Assembly: GCF_001579805.1 (NCBI RefSeq) | Contig: NZ_CP014546.1 | Span: 2,976,001-3,040,000 of the forward strand | From: Pseudomonas azotoformans | Lineage (GTDB): Bacteria > Pseudomonadota > Gammaproteobacteria > Pseudomonadales > Pseudomonadaceae | Direction of reading: 5' to 3' | DNA length: 64,000 bases | Shown: positions 36,019-45,494 of the stretch, piece by piece | Position numbering within the stretch: the stretch's first letter is position 1 | Layout: every line of letters begins with the position of its first letter | The notes under the pieces: generated by a model | Seen by the model: only the letters and a program-made list of their open reading frames with translations | Database searches by the model: none | Told to the model about the DNA's origin: nothing | Program-made: the position numbers and the translations under genes

Positions 36019-36927
36019 ATGAGCGAGATGGATGACCTGGCCGCGTTTGCGGTGCTGATCGAAGCCGGCAGTTTTACCGTGGCCGCCGAGCAACTGGACT
36101 GCAGCAAAGGGCAGTTGTCCAAGCGGATCAGCCAGTTGGAAGCGCGGTTTTCCGTGGTCTTGCTGCACCGCACCACGCGCAAACTCAGCCTGACAGCCGC
36201 CGGCGCAGCGTTGCTGCCCCAGGCCCAGGCATTGGTGGTGCAGGTAGATCGGGCCCGGCAGGCATTGGCGCGGCTCAAGGACGACCTGGCCGGGCCGGTG
36301 CGCATGACGGTGCCGGTCTCGTTGGGCGAGACCTTCTTCGACGGGTTGTTGCTGGAATTTTCCAAGCAGTACCCGCAAGTGCAGATCGAGCTGGAGCTCA
36401 ACAATAGTTACCGTGACCTGGCGCGGGATGGGTTTGATTTGGGGGTACGCTCAGGCGCGATTGAAAACGAGCGCCTGGTGGCCAAGCCACTGCTGGCCTG
36501 GCATGAAATGACCTGCGCCAGTCCGGCGTACCTCGAGCAGCATGGTGAGCCACAGACCCCGGCCGACCTGGCAACCCACACCTGCCTGCTCAACAGCCAT
36601 TACAGCGGGCGGGAAGAGTGGCTGTACCACCAGCAGCACGAATTGCTGCGGGTGCGGGTCAGCGGCACCTTTGCGTCCAACCACTACAACCTGTTGAAAA
36701 AAGCCGCGCTGGTGGGCGCCGGTATCGCACGGCTGCCGTCCTATGTGCTTCCAGCAGAATTGGCTGACGGCCGCTTGCGTTGGCTCCTGCGCGATTATCA
36801 GACGCGGAGCCTGCCGATGTACCTGGTGCATCCTTATCAAGGCGGCTTGCCGCGTCGCACCCAGGTGTTGGCCGACTATCTGGTGGACTGGTTCAAGCGC
36901 AGTGGCGAGGCGCTGGATCGGCTTTAA
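36019..36927 (+). CDS. LysR-family transcriptional regulator
   Basis: A 302-aa regulator starting MSEMDDLAAFAVLIEAGSFTVAAEQLDCSKGQLSKRISQLEARFSVVLLHRTTRKLSLTAAG, a clear LTTR winged-helix DNA-binding domain. The co-inducer domain follows (residues ~90-295; VRMTVPVSLGETFFDGLLLEF, LGVRSG). It belongs to the AaeR/DmlR-like group by its opening. It is divergent from the atypical SDR across a ~105-base gap, the usual LTTR-target arrangement. Its stop overlaps the stop of the convergent DoxX gene by 3 bases. Confidence 0.92.
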   Translation: MSEMDDLAAFAVLIEAGSFTVAAEQLDCSKGQLSKRISQLEARFSVVLLHRTTRKLSLTAAGAALLPQAQALVVQVDRARQALARLKDDLAGPVRMTVPVSLGETFFDGLLLEFSKQYPQVQIELELNNSYRDLARDGFDLGVRSGAIENERLVAKPLLAWHEMTCASPAYLEQHGEPQTPADLATHTCLLNSHYSGREEWLYHQQHELLRVRVSGTFASNHYNLLKKAALVGAGIARLPSYVLPAELADGRLRWLLRDYQTRSLPMYLVHPYQGGLPRRTQVLADYLVDWFKRSGEALDRL

Positions 36928-37409
36928 GCGTAGCGACGAGCGATCAGGTGATCGATGGACAGACGCCCCGGCCCTTTGGCCACCAGCAGCAACAGCAGCG
37001 CAATCCAGGTGCCATGGGTTGGGTAGGCGTCCGGGTAGACGAACAGCTGGATCACCAGGGTCATGCCGATCAGGGCCAAGGCCGAGAAGCGCGTGGCGAA
37101 GCCCATCAGGATCAACACCGGGAAAAAATGCTCGGCAAATGCAGCCATAGGCGCTGCGATTTCCGGCGATAACAGCGGCACGTGGTATTCGCTGCGAAAC
37201 AGCGGCAATGTCGAAGCCGCCAGTTTCGGTGCGCCTAGTTGGAAGGTGCCGCTGATCAAATCAATCGCGAAGCCTTCGACTTTGGTTTGCCCGGATTTCC
37301 AGAACACGGCTGCAATGGAGAAGCGTGCGAGAAAGGCGATCAGGCTGTAGGGAATCTGTTCGAAAAGCGCGATGACCCGATTGATCAGGCACGATGGACG
37401 AGTATTCAT
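36924..37409 (-). CDS. DoxX-family membrane protein of the bufferin operon
   Basis: A 161-aa protein with four predicted spans (INRVIALFEQIPYSLIAFLARFSIAAVFWKSGQTKVEGF, then APMAAFAEHFFPVLILMGFATRFSALALIGMTLVIQLFV, and WIALLLLLVAKGPG). The start MNTRPSC overlaps the stop of the BufC gene by 4 bases. DoxX-like proteins often close DUF2282-DUF692-DUF2063 operons; a respiratory-chain or redox partner role has been suggested for the family. Its task here is unknown, and it may supply redox capacity for peptide thiol modification. Confidence 0.85.
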   Translation of the reverse strand: MNTRPSCLINRVIALFEQIPYSLIAFLARFSIAAVFWKSGQTKVEGFAIDLISGTFQLGAPKLAASTLPLFRSEYHVPLLSPEIAAPMAAFAEHFFPVLILMGFATRFSALALIGMTLVIQLFVYPDAYPTHGTWIALLLLLVAKGPGRLSIDHLIARRYA

Positions 37410-38182
37410 GGCGATACCTTTTGTTCTGGTTGCAAATGGGTGATGGCGTTGTGGCTGATCAGCAGCGTCAGACATTGGTGCAGATCGAACTCGGCTGCAG
37501 TTTCAAGCGCCTGCTCCACGGCTTTTTCCAAGGGCGTGCCATGGGCCAGGCTGTCGATAAACGCGACTGAGCCGTGGTCGATAGCAAAGACTTGAACCTC
37601 CAGGCCCTGACGTATGACTAGTGCACCCTGGGCGTGCCAGGGATTCAAAGTGGCCAGGCCACCTTCGGTCTGGTGCGCGGCCCACACGGCCACCACTGCA
37701 TAGGCTGAATTCAAAGTGGCTAGGGAGGGATGCAGTTGCAGGCGCAGTTTCCCCAAGTCTGCCTGGCCTTGCAGTGCCAGGAGAACCGTCTGCTGGTCCA
37801 GCGGCTGGGTATCCGCGGCGTGATAGGCACGCACACGCAAGCGTTCCAGGCGCGCGACATCCGCCAGGTAGGGCACGCTGGCGGCAGGCTCGAAATCCTG
37901 GATAAACGCCGCGAACGCACTGCCGTACTCGCTGATCAACGGGCTGGTGGGTGGGCAAGCCTGTACAAACAGGCAGGCCATCGCTCGGAAGAACTCTTCG
38001 CCTACCAGCTGCAATGTCACGGGATATGCCGTCGCCAACGCGTTGATCAATGAGCTGTGCACATTGTTGCGATACACCACGAAGCGGCTGGCGGGATCGG
38101 CGCCATTGGTGCTGAACAGGCCATCGGGGCAGGCCAGGTCCGGCGCCAATAATGCCTCGGCGAAATTGTCGTGCAGGCTCAT
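37406..38182 (-). CDS. bufC: BufC-like DUF2063 protein, partner of the MNIO enzyme
   Basis: A 258-aa protein starting [15 protein letters not shown], overlapping the BufB stop by 4 bases. The N-terminal DUF2063 domain shows [56 protein letters not shown]. The C-terminal half is an all-alpha/beta domain with [16 protein letters not shown]2063 proteins act as substrate-recognition partners of DUF692 (MNIO) oxygenases in bufferin-type RiPP clusters, holding the precursor peptide. Operon position after BufB supports this. Confidence 0.88.
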   Translation of the reverse strand: MSLHDNFAEALLAPDLACPDGLFSTNGADPASRFVVYRNNVHSSLINALATAYPVTLQLVGEEFFRAMACLFVQACPPTSPLISEYGSAFAAFIQDFEPAASVPYLADVARLERLRVRAYHAADTQPLDQQTVLLALQGQADLGKLRLQLHPSLATLNSAYAVVAVWAAHQTEGGLATLNPWHAQGALVIRQGLEVQVFAIDHGSVAFIDSLAHGTPLEKAVEQALETAAEFDLHQCLTLLISHNAITHLQPEQKVSP

Positions 38183-39057
38183 GCTTTCACCTTCGACAGA
38201 TGCCATTCGGCCTGCTGGGCCTCGGCCAGTAATACGCCGAACGCCGGCACCTGGTTATCCCGCTCGATCAAGGTTGCTACCGAGCCGACGTGTTTAAGTA
38301 CCTTTTCGTACAGCTGCCACACGGCGTTGTCGATAAGTGCGCCGTGATCATCGATCAGCAAGCGATCGCCGAGGCTGTCAGTGTCTTCGGCAAAACCGGC
38401 CAGATGAATCTCGCCCACCGCGTGCAATGGCAACGCGTCGAGGTAGGCAAGTGGATCGCGCCGATGGTTGATGCACGACACATAGACGTTGTTTACATCC
38501 AGCAGCAAACCACAGCCGGTGCGGCGGATGACTTCGCTGATGAAGTCGGTCTCGTCCAGGGTTGAGCGTTGGAATTGCAGATAAGTCGACGGGTTTTCCA
38601 GCAGCATCGCGCGCTTGAGGGTGCTCTGCACCTGATCAACGTGTTCGCACACCCGTTGCAGGGTCGCGCTGTCGTAAGCCAGGGGCAGCAGGTCATTGAG
38701 GAACACCGGGCCATGGCTTGACCAGGCCAGGTGTTCGGAAAAAGAGTGGGGTTGATAGCGTTCAATCAGCGCGGCCAACCGTGCCAGGTGCTCACGGTCC
38801 AGCGGGCCTTCGCCGCCGATGGACAGGCCCACGCCGTGCAAGGACAGCGGGTACTGCTCGCGGATCAACCCCAGGTAATGATGAAACGGGCCGCCGGCCA
38901 CCATGTAGTTTTCGGCGTGCACTTCAAAAAAACCGATGTCGGGCGAGGTCTCCAGCACTTCCATGAAATGCTCGTGCTTGAGCCCCAGCCCGGCCCGGCG
39001 GGGAAGGCCGGGCGCCTGAGCCTGGGAGACGGCTTGCAGGGATGAAAGGGTCATCAT
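38179..39057 (-). CDS. bufB: BufB-like MNIO (DUF692) multinuclear iron oxygenase
   Basis: A 292-aa TIM-barrel enzyme. Metal-site motifs, in order: [36 protein letters not shown] (Glu/Asn), [12 protein letters not shown] (Asp, Asn) and [13 protein letters not shown]; these match the two- or three-iron site of DUF692 proteins. MNIO enzymes modify cysteines of the partner peptide, and bufferin BufB makes thiooxazole-type rings from Cys in BufA. It lies 23 bases after bufA and overlaps bufC by 4 bases. Confidence 0.92.
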   Translation of the reverse strand: MMTLSSLQAVSQAQAPGLPRRAGLGLKHEHFMEVLETSPDIGFFEVHAENYMVAGGPFHHYLGLIREQYPLSLHGVGLSIGGEGPLDREHLARLAALIERYQPHSFSEHLAWSSHGPVFLNDLLPLAYDSATLQRVCEHVDQVQSTLKRAMLLENPSTYLQFQRSTLDETDFISEVIRRTGCGLLLDVNNVYVSCINHRRDPLAYLDALPLHAVGEIHLAGFAEDTDSLGDRLLIDDHGALIDNAVWQLYEKVLKHVGSVATLIERDNQVPAFGVLLAEAQQAEWHLSKVKA

Positions 39058-39080
39058 CAGTACTCAGGTTTTACGAGGTT

Positions 39081-39377
39081 TCAGGACTTGGCGGTGAAGG
39101 CTGCTTCCTGGCCGAAACCGGTCGGCGAGGTGGAGCTTGGGGTCTTGAGGCAGGTGCCGGCAGGGACCAGTTTCCAGGCGTTGGCCTGGTCTTTGACTTT
39201 CGAGGTACCGGCGCAGGAAGTGCCTGCACCCGCGGCGCAATCGTTCTTGCCGGCTTCAGCGACGCCGAAGCATTTCTGCATGTCGTCGGCAGCGTGGGCG
39301 GTGGTGGCCAGGGCGGACAGGCTCAGGGCGGAACCGAGGGCCAGAACGAGGGTGGCGGCGGACAGTTTGGTCGTCAT
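39081..39377 (-). CDS. bufA: Bufferin-type precursor peptide BufA (DUF2282)
   Basis: A 98-aa precursor. A Sec signal [20 protein letters not shown]...TTAHA runs to residue ~29, unusual for a RiPP but typical of bufferins, which are modified in the cytoplasm and exported to bind copper in the periplasm. The core has four Cys: [21 protein letters not shown] and PAGTCLK, matching the DUF2282 pattern, including the AGKNDC and GTSCAGTS motifs. The operon bufA-bufB-bufC-doxX follows. Function is known from Caulobacter bufferin-1 work (copper defence); the peptide here is inferred to act alike. Confidence 0.92.
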   Translation of the reverse strand: MTTKLSAATLVLALGSALSLSALATTAHAADDMQKCFGVAEAGKNDCAAGAGTSCAGTSKVKDQANAWKLVPAGTCLKTPSSTSPTGFGQEAAFTAKS

Positions 39378-39434
39378 GGTGTATCTCCAGCAGTGGGTTG
39401 AGGTGGCAGGCTTACATGCCTGCTTACACCTCTA

Positions 39435-39460
39435 GAGACGGTACGGAGAAAATCGTTACA
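39435..39460 (-). promoter_or_regulatory. Candidate ECF sigma-factor promoter of the buf operon
   Basis: On the minus strand TGTAACG (39460-39454) and CGTCTC (39440-39435) are separated by 13 bases, resembling the AAC/CGTC elements of ECF sigma promoters and placed ~55 bases before the bufA ATG. No sigma or anti-sigma gene lies in the cluster. The spacing is a little short, so this is tentative. Confidence 0.45.
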
Positions 39461-39490
39461 AGCGTGTAGGGAAAATCTTTTATTTTTCCC

Positions 39491-39522
39491 AAAAAAATGA
39501 GGAGCTGGTTTCCCAGCTCCTC
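39491..39522 (-). terminator. Terminator of the livHMGF operon
   Basis: GAGGAGCTGG and CCAGCTCCTC form a perfect 10-bp stem, followed on the minus strand by ATTTTTTTGGG. It lies 26 bases past the livF stop, between it and the buf promoter. Confidence 0.9.
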
Positions 39523-39548
39523 TGATGGCTTTCATCAAGGGCCTTTTA

Positions 39549-40250
39549 TCAGCCGCCCAGATACGCCTCGCGCACCTTCGGATCGGTCAGCAACTGCTCG
39601 CCCGTCCCCTGCATCACTACCCGGCCGTTTTCCAGCACATAGGCACGGTCAGCGATTTTCAGCGCCTGGTTGGCGTTCTGCTCCACCAGGAACACCGTCA
39701 CACCGTCCTTGCGCAGCTGTTCGATGATGTCGAAGATCTGCTGGATGATGATCGGTGCCAGGCCCAGTGAAGGTTCGTCCAACAGCAACAGCTTGGGTTT
39801 GCTCATCAGCGCCCGACCGATGGCGAGCATCTGCTGCTCGCCGCCGGACATGGTGCCGCCGCGCTGGCTGAAGCGTTCCTTGAGCCGAGGAAACAGGTGC
39901 AGCACCTTGTCCATCTGCTCCTGGTAGTCGCCCTTGTCGGTGAAGAACCCGCCCATGGCCAGGTTCTCTTCCACGGTCAGGCGCGAGAACACACGACGCC
40001 CTTCCGGCACCACCGCAATGCTCTTGCGCATGATCTGCGAGGATTGCTGACCCACCAGTTCTTCACCCATGTAACGGATGCTGCCGCTGTGGGCCTGGGG
40101 CGAACCGCACAGGGTCATCAACAGGGTCGATTTGCCGGCACCGTTGGCACCGATCAGCGTGACGATCTCACCCTGGCGCACTTCCACGTTGACGCTGTGT
40201 AGGGCCTGGATCTTGCCGTAGAAAGTGGAAACGTTTTCGAATTGCAGCAT
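39549..40250 (-). CDS. livF: Branched-chain amino acid ABC transporter ATPase LivF (BraG)
   Basis: A 233-aa ATPase. Walker A is GANGAGKST, the signature MSGGEQQML and Walker B LLLLDEPSLGLAP. The length is usual for LivF/BraG. It works with LivG as the ATPase pair powering import of leucine, isoleucine, valine and often alanine or threonine. It begins one base after the livG stop and ends the operon, followed by a strong terminator. Confidence 0.95.
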   Translation of the reverse strand: MLQFENVSTFYGKIQALHSVNVEVRQGEIVTLIGANGAGKSTLLMTLCGSPQAHSGSIRYMGEELVGQQSSQIMRKSIAVVPEGRRVFSRLTVEENLAMGGFFTDKGDYQEQMDKVLHLFPRLKERFSQRGGTMSGGEQQMLAIGRALMSKPKLLLLDEPSLGLAPIIIQQIFDIIEQLRKDGVTVFLVEQNANQALKIADRAYVLENGRVVMQGTGEQLLTDPKVREAYLGG

Positions 40251-40251
40251 T

Positions 40252-41019
40252 TTACGCTTCCCCCAAATAGGCTTTGATCACTTCAGGATTGTCGCGGATC
40301 TGCTCCGGCGTCCCGTCGGCCAAAGGCGTGCCCTGGTTGATCACCACGATGTGGTCGGAAATGCTCATGACCAGTTTCATGTCGTGTTCGATCAACAACA
40401 CCGTGGCGTTGTTTTCTTCACGCAACACACTGATCAGCGCCTTGAGGTCTTCGGTTTCCTTGGGGTTCAGGCCAGCCGCGGGTTCGTCGAGCATGAGGAT
40501 CCGCGGGCGGGTCATCATGCAGCGGGCGATTTCCAGGCGACGTTGCTGACCGTAGGCCAGGGTGCCGGCCGGGCGGTTGGCAAACTCGGTCAGGTTGACC
40601 TTGTCCAGCCAGTACTCGGCGTACTCCATGGCCTCGCGCTCGCTCTTGCGGAACGCCGGAGTTTTGAACAGGCCCGCGAAGAAGTTGGTGTTCAAGTGAC
40701 GGTGCTGGGCAATCAACAGGTTCTCGACCGCCGTCATGTCCTTGAACAACCGCACGTTCTGGAAGGTCCGCACCACGCCCTTGCGGGCGATTTCGTGACC
40801 GGCCAGGCCCTGGATCGGCTGGCCGTCCAGCAGGATGCTGCCACCGCTCGGCTTGTAGAAACCGGTGAGGCAGTTGAACACCGTGGTCTTGCCGGCGCCG
40901 TTGGGGCCGATCAACGCTACCACTTGTTTCTCTTTCACGGTCAGGGCCACGCCGTTGACCGCCAGCAAGCCGCCGAAGCGCATGCTCAGATTTTCGACTT
41001 TCAGGATCTCGCGGCTCAT
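40252..41019 (-). CDS. livG: Branched-chain amino acid ABC transporter ATPase LivG (BraF)
   Basis: A 255-aa ATPase with Walker [10 protein letters not shown], the LivG-typical longer insert ([37 protein letters not shown]), signature [16 protein letters not shown] and Walker [14 protein letters not shown]. It overlaps livM by 4 bases. The operon order livH-livM-livG-livF behind braC matches braDEFG of P. aeruginosa. Confidence 0.95.
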   Translation of the reverse strand: MSREILKVENLSMRFGGLLAVNGVALTVKEKQVVALIGPNGAGKTTVFNCLTGFYKPSGGSILLDGQPIQGLAGHEIARKGVVRTFQNVRLFKDMTAVENLLIAQHRHLNTNFFAGLFKTPAFRKSEREAMEYAEYWLDKVNLTEFANRPAGTLAYGQQRRLEIARCMMTRPRILMLDEPAAGLNPKETEDLKALISVLREENNATVLLIEHDMKLVMSISDHIVVINQGTPLADGTPEQIRDNPEVIKAYLGEA

Positions 41020-42269
41020 TTGCGCAGCTCCATGTGTGGACGTTGCATGGGCAGCAGGCCTTGAGGACGCCAGATCATCATCAGCACCATCATGGCGCCG
41101 AACATCAACATGCGGTATTCGCTGAACTCACGCATCATTTCCGGCAGCAGGATCATCACGATCGCCGCCAGGATCACGCCCAGTTGCGAGCCCATGCCAC
41201 CCAGTACCACGATGGCGAGGATGATCGCCGACTCGATGAAGGTGAACGACTCCGGCGTCACCAGGCCTTGGCGAGCGGCGAAGAAGCTGCCGGCGAAACC
41301 GGCAAACGTTGCCCCGAGGGTAAATGCCGAAAGCTTGATGACTGTCGGGTTCATGCCCAGTGCACGGCAGGCGATTTCATCTTCACGCAGCGCTTCCCAC
41401 GCACGGCCGATGGGCATGCGCAGCAGGCGGTTGATCACGAACAATGCAGCCAGTGCCAGCAGCAGCGCCACCAGGTACAGGAACACCACTTTGCTCACCG
41501 GGTTGTAGTCGATCCCGAAGTACTCGTGGAAGGTCTGCATGCCTTCTGCGGCGCTACGGTCGAACGTCAGCCCGAAGAAGGTCGGCTTGGGGATGCTGCT
41601 GATGCCATTGGGCCCGCCAGTGATGTCGGTGAGGTTACGCAGGAACAACCGGATGATTTCACCGAAGCCCAGGGTCACGATCGCCAGGTAGTCACCGCGC
41701 AGGCGCAGCACCGGGAAGCCGAGCAGGAAGCCGAACGTAGCCGCCGCCATGCCCGCCAAGGGCAGGCAGATCCAGAAGCCCCAGCCCAGGTAGTGCGAGA
41801 GCAGCGCGTAGGTGTAGGCACCCACGGCGTAGAAGCCCACGTAACCCAGGTCGAGCAATCCGGCCAGGCCCACCACGATGTTCAGGCCCAGGCCCAGCAA
41901 TACGTAGATCAGGATCAGGGTGGCGATGTCGACCGCACCGCGCGAGCCAAAGAACGGCCAGATCAACGCGGCCACGATCAGGCCGATGATGATGTAGCGC
42001 TGGGTACGCGGCAGGGTCAGGAATTGGCTGACCTTGGGCGATACCAACGGGCCACGGTTGCCCTTGAACAGGGCGCCGACCTGCTGGGTGAACAGCACGC
42101 GCAGGAACATCAGCACCGAACACAGGGCGATGATGGTCAGGGTCACGGGACCGGTGCCATGCACTTCCAGGTTGATGCCGACAATGCTCAGCTTGAGGCC
42201 GAGTACCGGAAAGGCCACGGCCCATACCAGCAAGGCGCTGAAAAACGCCGATTTAAGATATCTGCTCAT
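41016..42269 (-). CDS. livM: Branched-chain amino acid ABC permease LivM (BraE)
   Basis: A 417-aa permease with an N-terminal extension (two hydrophobic spans and a polar linker, residues 1-95) before the conserved core, as in BraE. Core landmarks are [32 protein letters not shown] near residues 125-160, [17 protein letters not shown] and [41 protein letters not shown]. It pairs with LivH and overlaps both neighbours by 4 bases. Confidence 0.95.
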   Translation of the reverse strand: MSRYLKSAFFSALLVWAVAFPVLGLKLSIVGINLEVHGTGPVTLTIIALCSVLMFLRVLFTQQVGALFKGNRGPLVSPKVSQFLTLPRTQRYIIIGLIVAALIWPFFGSRGAVDIATLILIYVLLGLGLNIVVGLAGLLDLGYVGFYAVGAYTYALLSHYLGWGFWICLPLAGMAAATFGFLLGFPVLRLRGDYLAIVTLGFGEIIRLFLRNLTDITGGPNGISSIPKPTFFGLTFDRSAAEGMQTFHEYFGIDYNPVSKVVFLYLVALLLALAALFVINRLLRMPIGRAWEALREDEIACRALGMNPTVIKLSAFTLGATFAGFAGSFFAARQGLVTPESFTFIESAIILAIVVLGGMGSQLGVILAAIVMILLPEMMREFSEYRMLMFGAMMVLMMIWRPQGLLPMQRPHMELRK

Positions 42270-43189
42270 ACTTTCTCAACCTCCGGACGGCCCAGGATGC
42301 CGGTCGGACGGAACAACAGCACCAGAACCAACAGGCCGAACGCCACGACGTCCTTGTACTGGTCGCCGAAGATATCGGCGCCAAAGGCTTCGGCCACACC
42401 CAGCACCAGGCCACCCAGCATCGCGCCCGGGATACTGCCGATGCCGCCCAATACCGCCGCAGTAAAGGCCTTGAGGCCTACCAGGAAACCAGCGTTGGGG
42501 TTGATCACGCCGTACTGCATGCTCAGCAGCACCGCCGCAACGGCAGCCAGTGCGGCACCGATCACGAAGGTCAGGGCGATGATGTTGTTGGTGTTGATAC
42601 CCAGCAGGTTGGCCATCTTGATGTCTTCGGCGCAAGCCCGGCAGGCACGCCCCAGACGGGAGCGAGAGATGAACAGGGTCAGGCCCAGCATCGCCACCAG
42701 GGTGACGACAAAGACCAGGATCTGCATATACGAAATCAGCACTTCTTGTGCGCCACCTGGGCCGAAGGAGATGCTCCCCGGGATCAGGTTGGGAATGGAC
42801 TTGTCCTTGGAGTCCTGGGACAGCAATACGGTGTTCTGCAGGAAAATCGACATGCCGATGGCGGAAATCAGCGGAATCAGACGGTTGCTGCCACGCAAGG
42901 GACGGTAGGCAACACGCTCGATACTGTAGCCATAGGCACTGGTCACGACGATCGACGCCAGGAACGCGGCGGTCATCAACAGCGGCAGGGAGTGGATACC
43001 CATCATGGCCAACCCGGCAAGGGCGATAAAGGCCACGTAGGAACCAATCATGTACACCTCGCCATGGGCGAAGTTGATCATTCCAATGATGCCGTAAACC
43101 ATTGTGTAGCCAATGGCTATCAAGGCATAGGTGCTGCCAATGGTCAGGCCATTAACCAGCTGTTGGAAAAAATGATAGATCTCAGGCAT
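42266..43189 (-). CDS. livH: Branched-chain amino acid ABC permease LivH (BraD)
   Basis: A 307-aa permease. [46 protein letters not shown] is the family opening; [42 protein letters not shown] is the ATPase-coupling loop and following helix. The gap of 226 bases to braC contains a terminator-like hairpin, so it is probably made at lower level than the binding protein. Confidence 0.95.
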   Translation of the reverse strand: MPEIYHFFQQLVNGLTIGSTYALIAIGYTMVYGIIGMINFAHGEVYMIGSYVAFIALAGLAMMGIHSLPLLMTAAFLASIVVTSAYGYSIERVAYRPLRGSNRLIPLISAIGMSIFLQNTVLLSQDSKDKSIPNLIPGSISFGPGGAQEVLISYMQILVFVVTLVAMLGLTLFISRSRLGRACRACAEDIKMANLLGINTNNIIALTFVIGAALAAVAAVLLSMQYGVINPNAGFLVGLKAFTAAVLGGIGSIPGAMLGGLVLGVAEAFGADIFGDQYKDVVAFGLLVLVLLFRPTGILGRPEVEKV

Positions 43190-43359
43190 TACAGCGCTCC
43201 TAAAAACCCGATACGCATTTCACTGGTGGAGTCATTTCCGGCCTGTGCCCTGTTCTGTGACCAGGTTGCACAAAGCGTTTGCCAGCGAACCGCTGGTGAC
43301 GGTTTTAAGATTTTCAGGTGAGCCAGCGCCCGGATCGCGGGTGACAGGCCCATAAACCT

Positions 43360-43394
43360 CGTAAAACAAAGCCCACTGCTCTCACAGTGGGCTT
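43360..43394 (-). terminator. Attenuating terminator between braC and livH
   Basis: AAGCCCACTG and CAGTGGGCTT form a perfect 10-bp stem with a 6-base loop. The minus strand continues TTTGTTTTA. It lies 22 bases after the braC stop, and its partial readthrough would favour binding protein over permease. Confidence 0.8.
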
Positions 43395-43415
43395 GTTGGA
43401 CCAGTAACGCCTGGC

Positions 43416-44543
43416 TTACTGAGGGGAAACTTCGGTTTTTGGTTTACCGAAGTGCCATTCGTAGACCACGAATTTGAAGTCCTTCAGGTCGCCCTTGGCG
43501 TCGAAGCTCAGGTCGCCGGTAGGGGTCTTGAAGGTGCCCGCGTGGATGGCGGCTGCCACTTTGGCGGTGTCTTCGCTCTTCGCAGCGGCAATACCGCCGG
43601 CGATCACTTCGATGGCCGAGTAGGCTGGGAACACGAACGGACCGGTTGGGTCCTGCTTGTTCTTGGCGAACTCTTCAACGATGGCTTTGTTGGCCGGGTC
43701 GGTGTCGAAGGACTTAGGCAGGGTCACCAGCAGGCCTTCGGAAGCGCCCTGGGCGATTTGCGAGATGGAGTCGTTGCCGACGCCTTCCGGGCCCATGAAC
43801 TTGGCGTTCAGGCCTTTTTCCTTGGCTTGGCGCAGGATCAGGCCCAACTCAGGGTGGTAGCCGCCGTAGTAGACGAAGTCGACGTTGGCTTGCTTGAGTT
43901 TCTGGATGATCGAGGAGAAGTCTTTGTCGCCGGCGTTCAGGCCTTCGAAGACAGCAACCTTGGTGCCTTTTTTCTCGAGGGTCTGTTTAACGGCGGTGGC
44001 GATGCCTTCACCGTATTGCTGCTTGTCGTGCAGGACGGCAACGATCTTCGGCTTCACGTGGTCGGCAATGTAGTTGCCGGCGGCCGGGCCTTGGGCGCTG
44101 TCCAGGCCGATGGTGCGGAAGATCAGCTTGTAGCCACGGGCGGTGATTTCCGGGCTGGTGGCAGCCGGGGTAATCATGATCACGCCTTCGTCTTCATAGA
44201 TGTCGGAGGCAGGTTGAGTGGAGCTGGAGCAGAGGTGACCGACCACGAACTTGACGCCGTCGTTGACCACTTTGTTGGCGACGGCAACGGCTTGTTTAGG
44301 ATCGCAAGCGTCGTCGTATTCCTTGGCCTCAAGCATTTTGCCGTCGACGCCGCCCTTGGCGTTGATATCGGCGATGGCTTGTTTGGCACCCATGAATTGC
44401 ATGTCGCCGTATTGCGTCACTGGACCGGTCTTAGGCCCTGCGATACCGATCTTGATGGTGTCGGCTGCGAACGAATGGCCGGCAACCCCAGCCAGGACCA
44501 TAGCGGCAAACAGTTTGGAAATCTGCTTAGTAGCCTTATTCAT
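43416..44543 (-). CDS. braC: Branched-chain amino acid-binding protein BraC
   Basis: A 375-aa periplasmic binding protein (type 1 fold). The signal MNKATKQISKLFAAMVLAGVAGHSFA precedes ADTIKIGIAGPKTGPVTQYGDMQFMGAKQAIADINAKGGVDG, the LivJ/BraC opening. CDPKQAVAVANKVVNDGVKFVVGHLCSSSTQPASDIYEDEGVIMITPAATSPEIT carries the ligand-binding loop and the two conserved Cys. P. aeruginosa BraC also binds alanine and threonine. The 340-base upstream region holds a 16-bp palindrome (44646-44661). Confidence 0.95.
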   Translation of the reverse strand: MNKATKQISKLFAAMVLAGVAGHSFAADTIKIGIAGPKTGPVTQYGDMQFMGAKQAIADINAKGGVDGKMLEAKEYDDACDPKQAVAVANKVVNDGVKFVVGHLCSSSTQPASDIYEDEGVIMITPAATSPEITARGYKLIFRTIGLDSAQGPAAGNYIADHVKPKIVAVLHDKQQYGEGIATAVKQTLEKKGTKVAVFEGLNAGDKDFSSIIQKLKQANVDFVYYGGYHPELGLILRQAKEKGLNAKFMGPEGVGNDSISQIAQGASEGLLVTLPKSFDTDPANKAIVEEFAKNKQDPTGPFVFPAYSAIEVIAGGIAAAKSEDTAKVAAAIHAGTFKTPTGDLSFDAKGDLKDFKFVVYEWHFGKPKTEVSPQ

Positions 44544-44645
44544 AGTGCTCCACTCTTACTGTTGTATTTTTTATAGTTCTAGCGGCCTTGTGAGCTGCAG
44601 AACCGGATCAGATATCTCGGATATCCCCCCGGCAGTGCCCTGGCA

Positions 44646-44661
44646 ACTGTACCGGTACAGT
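44646..44661. promoter_or_regulatory. 16-bp perfect palindrome upstream of braC
   Basis: ACTGTACCGGTACAGT is its own reverse complement, ~103-118 bases before the braC ATG. Its form (TGTACC/GGTACA halves) resembles MocR/GntR-type operators. A second dyad, GATATC-TCG-GATATC, lies at 44611-44625. The regulator is not identified in the window. Confidence 0.55.
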
Positions 44662-44883
44662 GTAGAGCGCCGGTTGATCGCTTGAAAAGCTGGCTGCTGG
44701 GGGCAAAACCCGGGTATGTCGCTTAAATGAAAGAAAAAGACAGAATTGCGGCGGGGTGATGCCAGAGTTTCGGGCAATCCTTGGCTTTCCTGACACTTTC
44801 TCTCGGTGACTCATTTGCAACTGGGTTTTTCTACCAGGGCCACGACGTTATGATTGCGCCGTTTTTTACTCAGGTGAATTCCC

Positions 44884-45186
44884 ATGACGCAAGAACCTAG
44901 CACCCTCTATGCCAAGCTGCTTGGTGAAACCGCCGAAATATCCTGGAAGGAGCTTGAGCCGTTCTTCGCAAAGGGTGCCCTATTGTGGGTCGACGCAGGC
45001 CTGGATTTGATCGAAGCCGCCGAGGGAATGGCCGAGGACAACCGCGACAAAGTCGCTGCCTGGCTGGCCTCTGGTAGCCTGGGCGAAGTGTCTGCGACGC
45101 GGGCGCTGGACCTGGTTGAGCGCGATCCGAGTCTGTGGGCGGTGGTGGTTTCACCGTGGATTCTGATCCAGGAAAGGGCGGCGTAA
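44884..45186 (+). CDS. DUF2288 family protein
   Basis: A 100-aa acidic cytoplasmic protein: LYAKLLGETAEISWKELEPFFAKGALLWVDAGLDLIEAAEGMAEDNRDKVAAWLASGSLGEVS then VVVSPWILIQE. It matches the DUF2288 family in length and in its WxxLxxFFAxGxxxxV core and closing VSPWVLIQ motif. No function is established. It is transcribed away from braC and is followed by ~300 bases of intergenic DNA with a REPIN but no gene. Confidence 0.85.
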   Translation: MTQEPSTLYAKLLGETAEISWKELEPFFAKGALLWVDAGLDLIEAAEGMAEDNRDKVAAWLASGSLGEVSATRALDLVERDPSLWAVVVSPWILIQERAA

Positions 45187-45397
45187 GAAAAGCCTGCACG
45201 AAAAAGGTGCACGTTTTTTGCCGAGGGAAGTGTGTAGCGGAGTAACTGCTGAAGCGGTGATGGCATCTTGCCGTAGAGAAAGGTCACAGCCGAGGGTGAC
45301 GTGCGCGTCACGGGAACAGTTGGGCCGTGGTGAAATCACTGGGGAATTGTTTCCAGGTGTGCCAGGGCTATAGATATCTGTTGCCTGGGCTGTTGCT

Positions 45398-45480
45398 TTC
45401 GCGAGCAAGCCCGCTCCCACACTCGACCGCATTCCTACAGGATGCACACCTTCAAGTGTGGGCGCGGGCTTGCTCGCGAA
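45398..45480. repeat. REPIN (two inverted REP sequences)
   Basis: TTCGCGAGCAAGCCCGCTCC (from 45398) and GCGCGGGCTTGCTCGCGAA (to 45480) are inverted around ~35 bases. It belongs to the common fluorescens-group REP family and lies directly after the tubulin-like gene. The rest of 45187-45397 holds short inverted repeats (GTGACG...CGTCAC near 45296-45311) and no gene. Confidence 0.9.
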
Positions 45481-45494
45481 GAGGGCGCCTCGGT

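Noticed and set aside
41034..42908. A 624-codon open frame antisense to livM/livH
   Set aside because: His/Gln-rich shadow of membrane-protein codons on the other strand.
45193..45216. Terminator after the DUF2288 gene (TGCAC...GTGCA then TTTTTT)
   Set aside because: The stem is only 5 bp; too weak to list as a supported terminator.
45398..45480. Possible CRISPR-like repeats
   Set aside because: Only two inverted copies, palindromic, matching the REP/REPIN family; no spacer array or cas genes.
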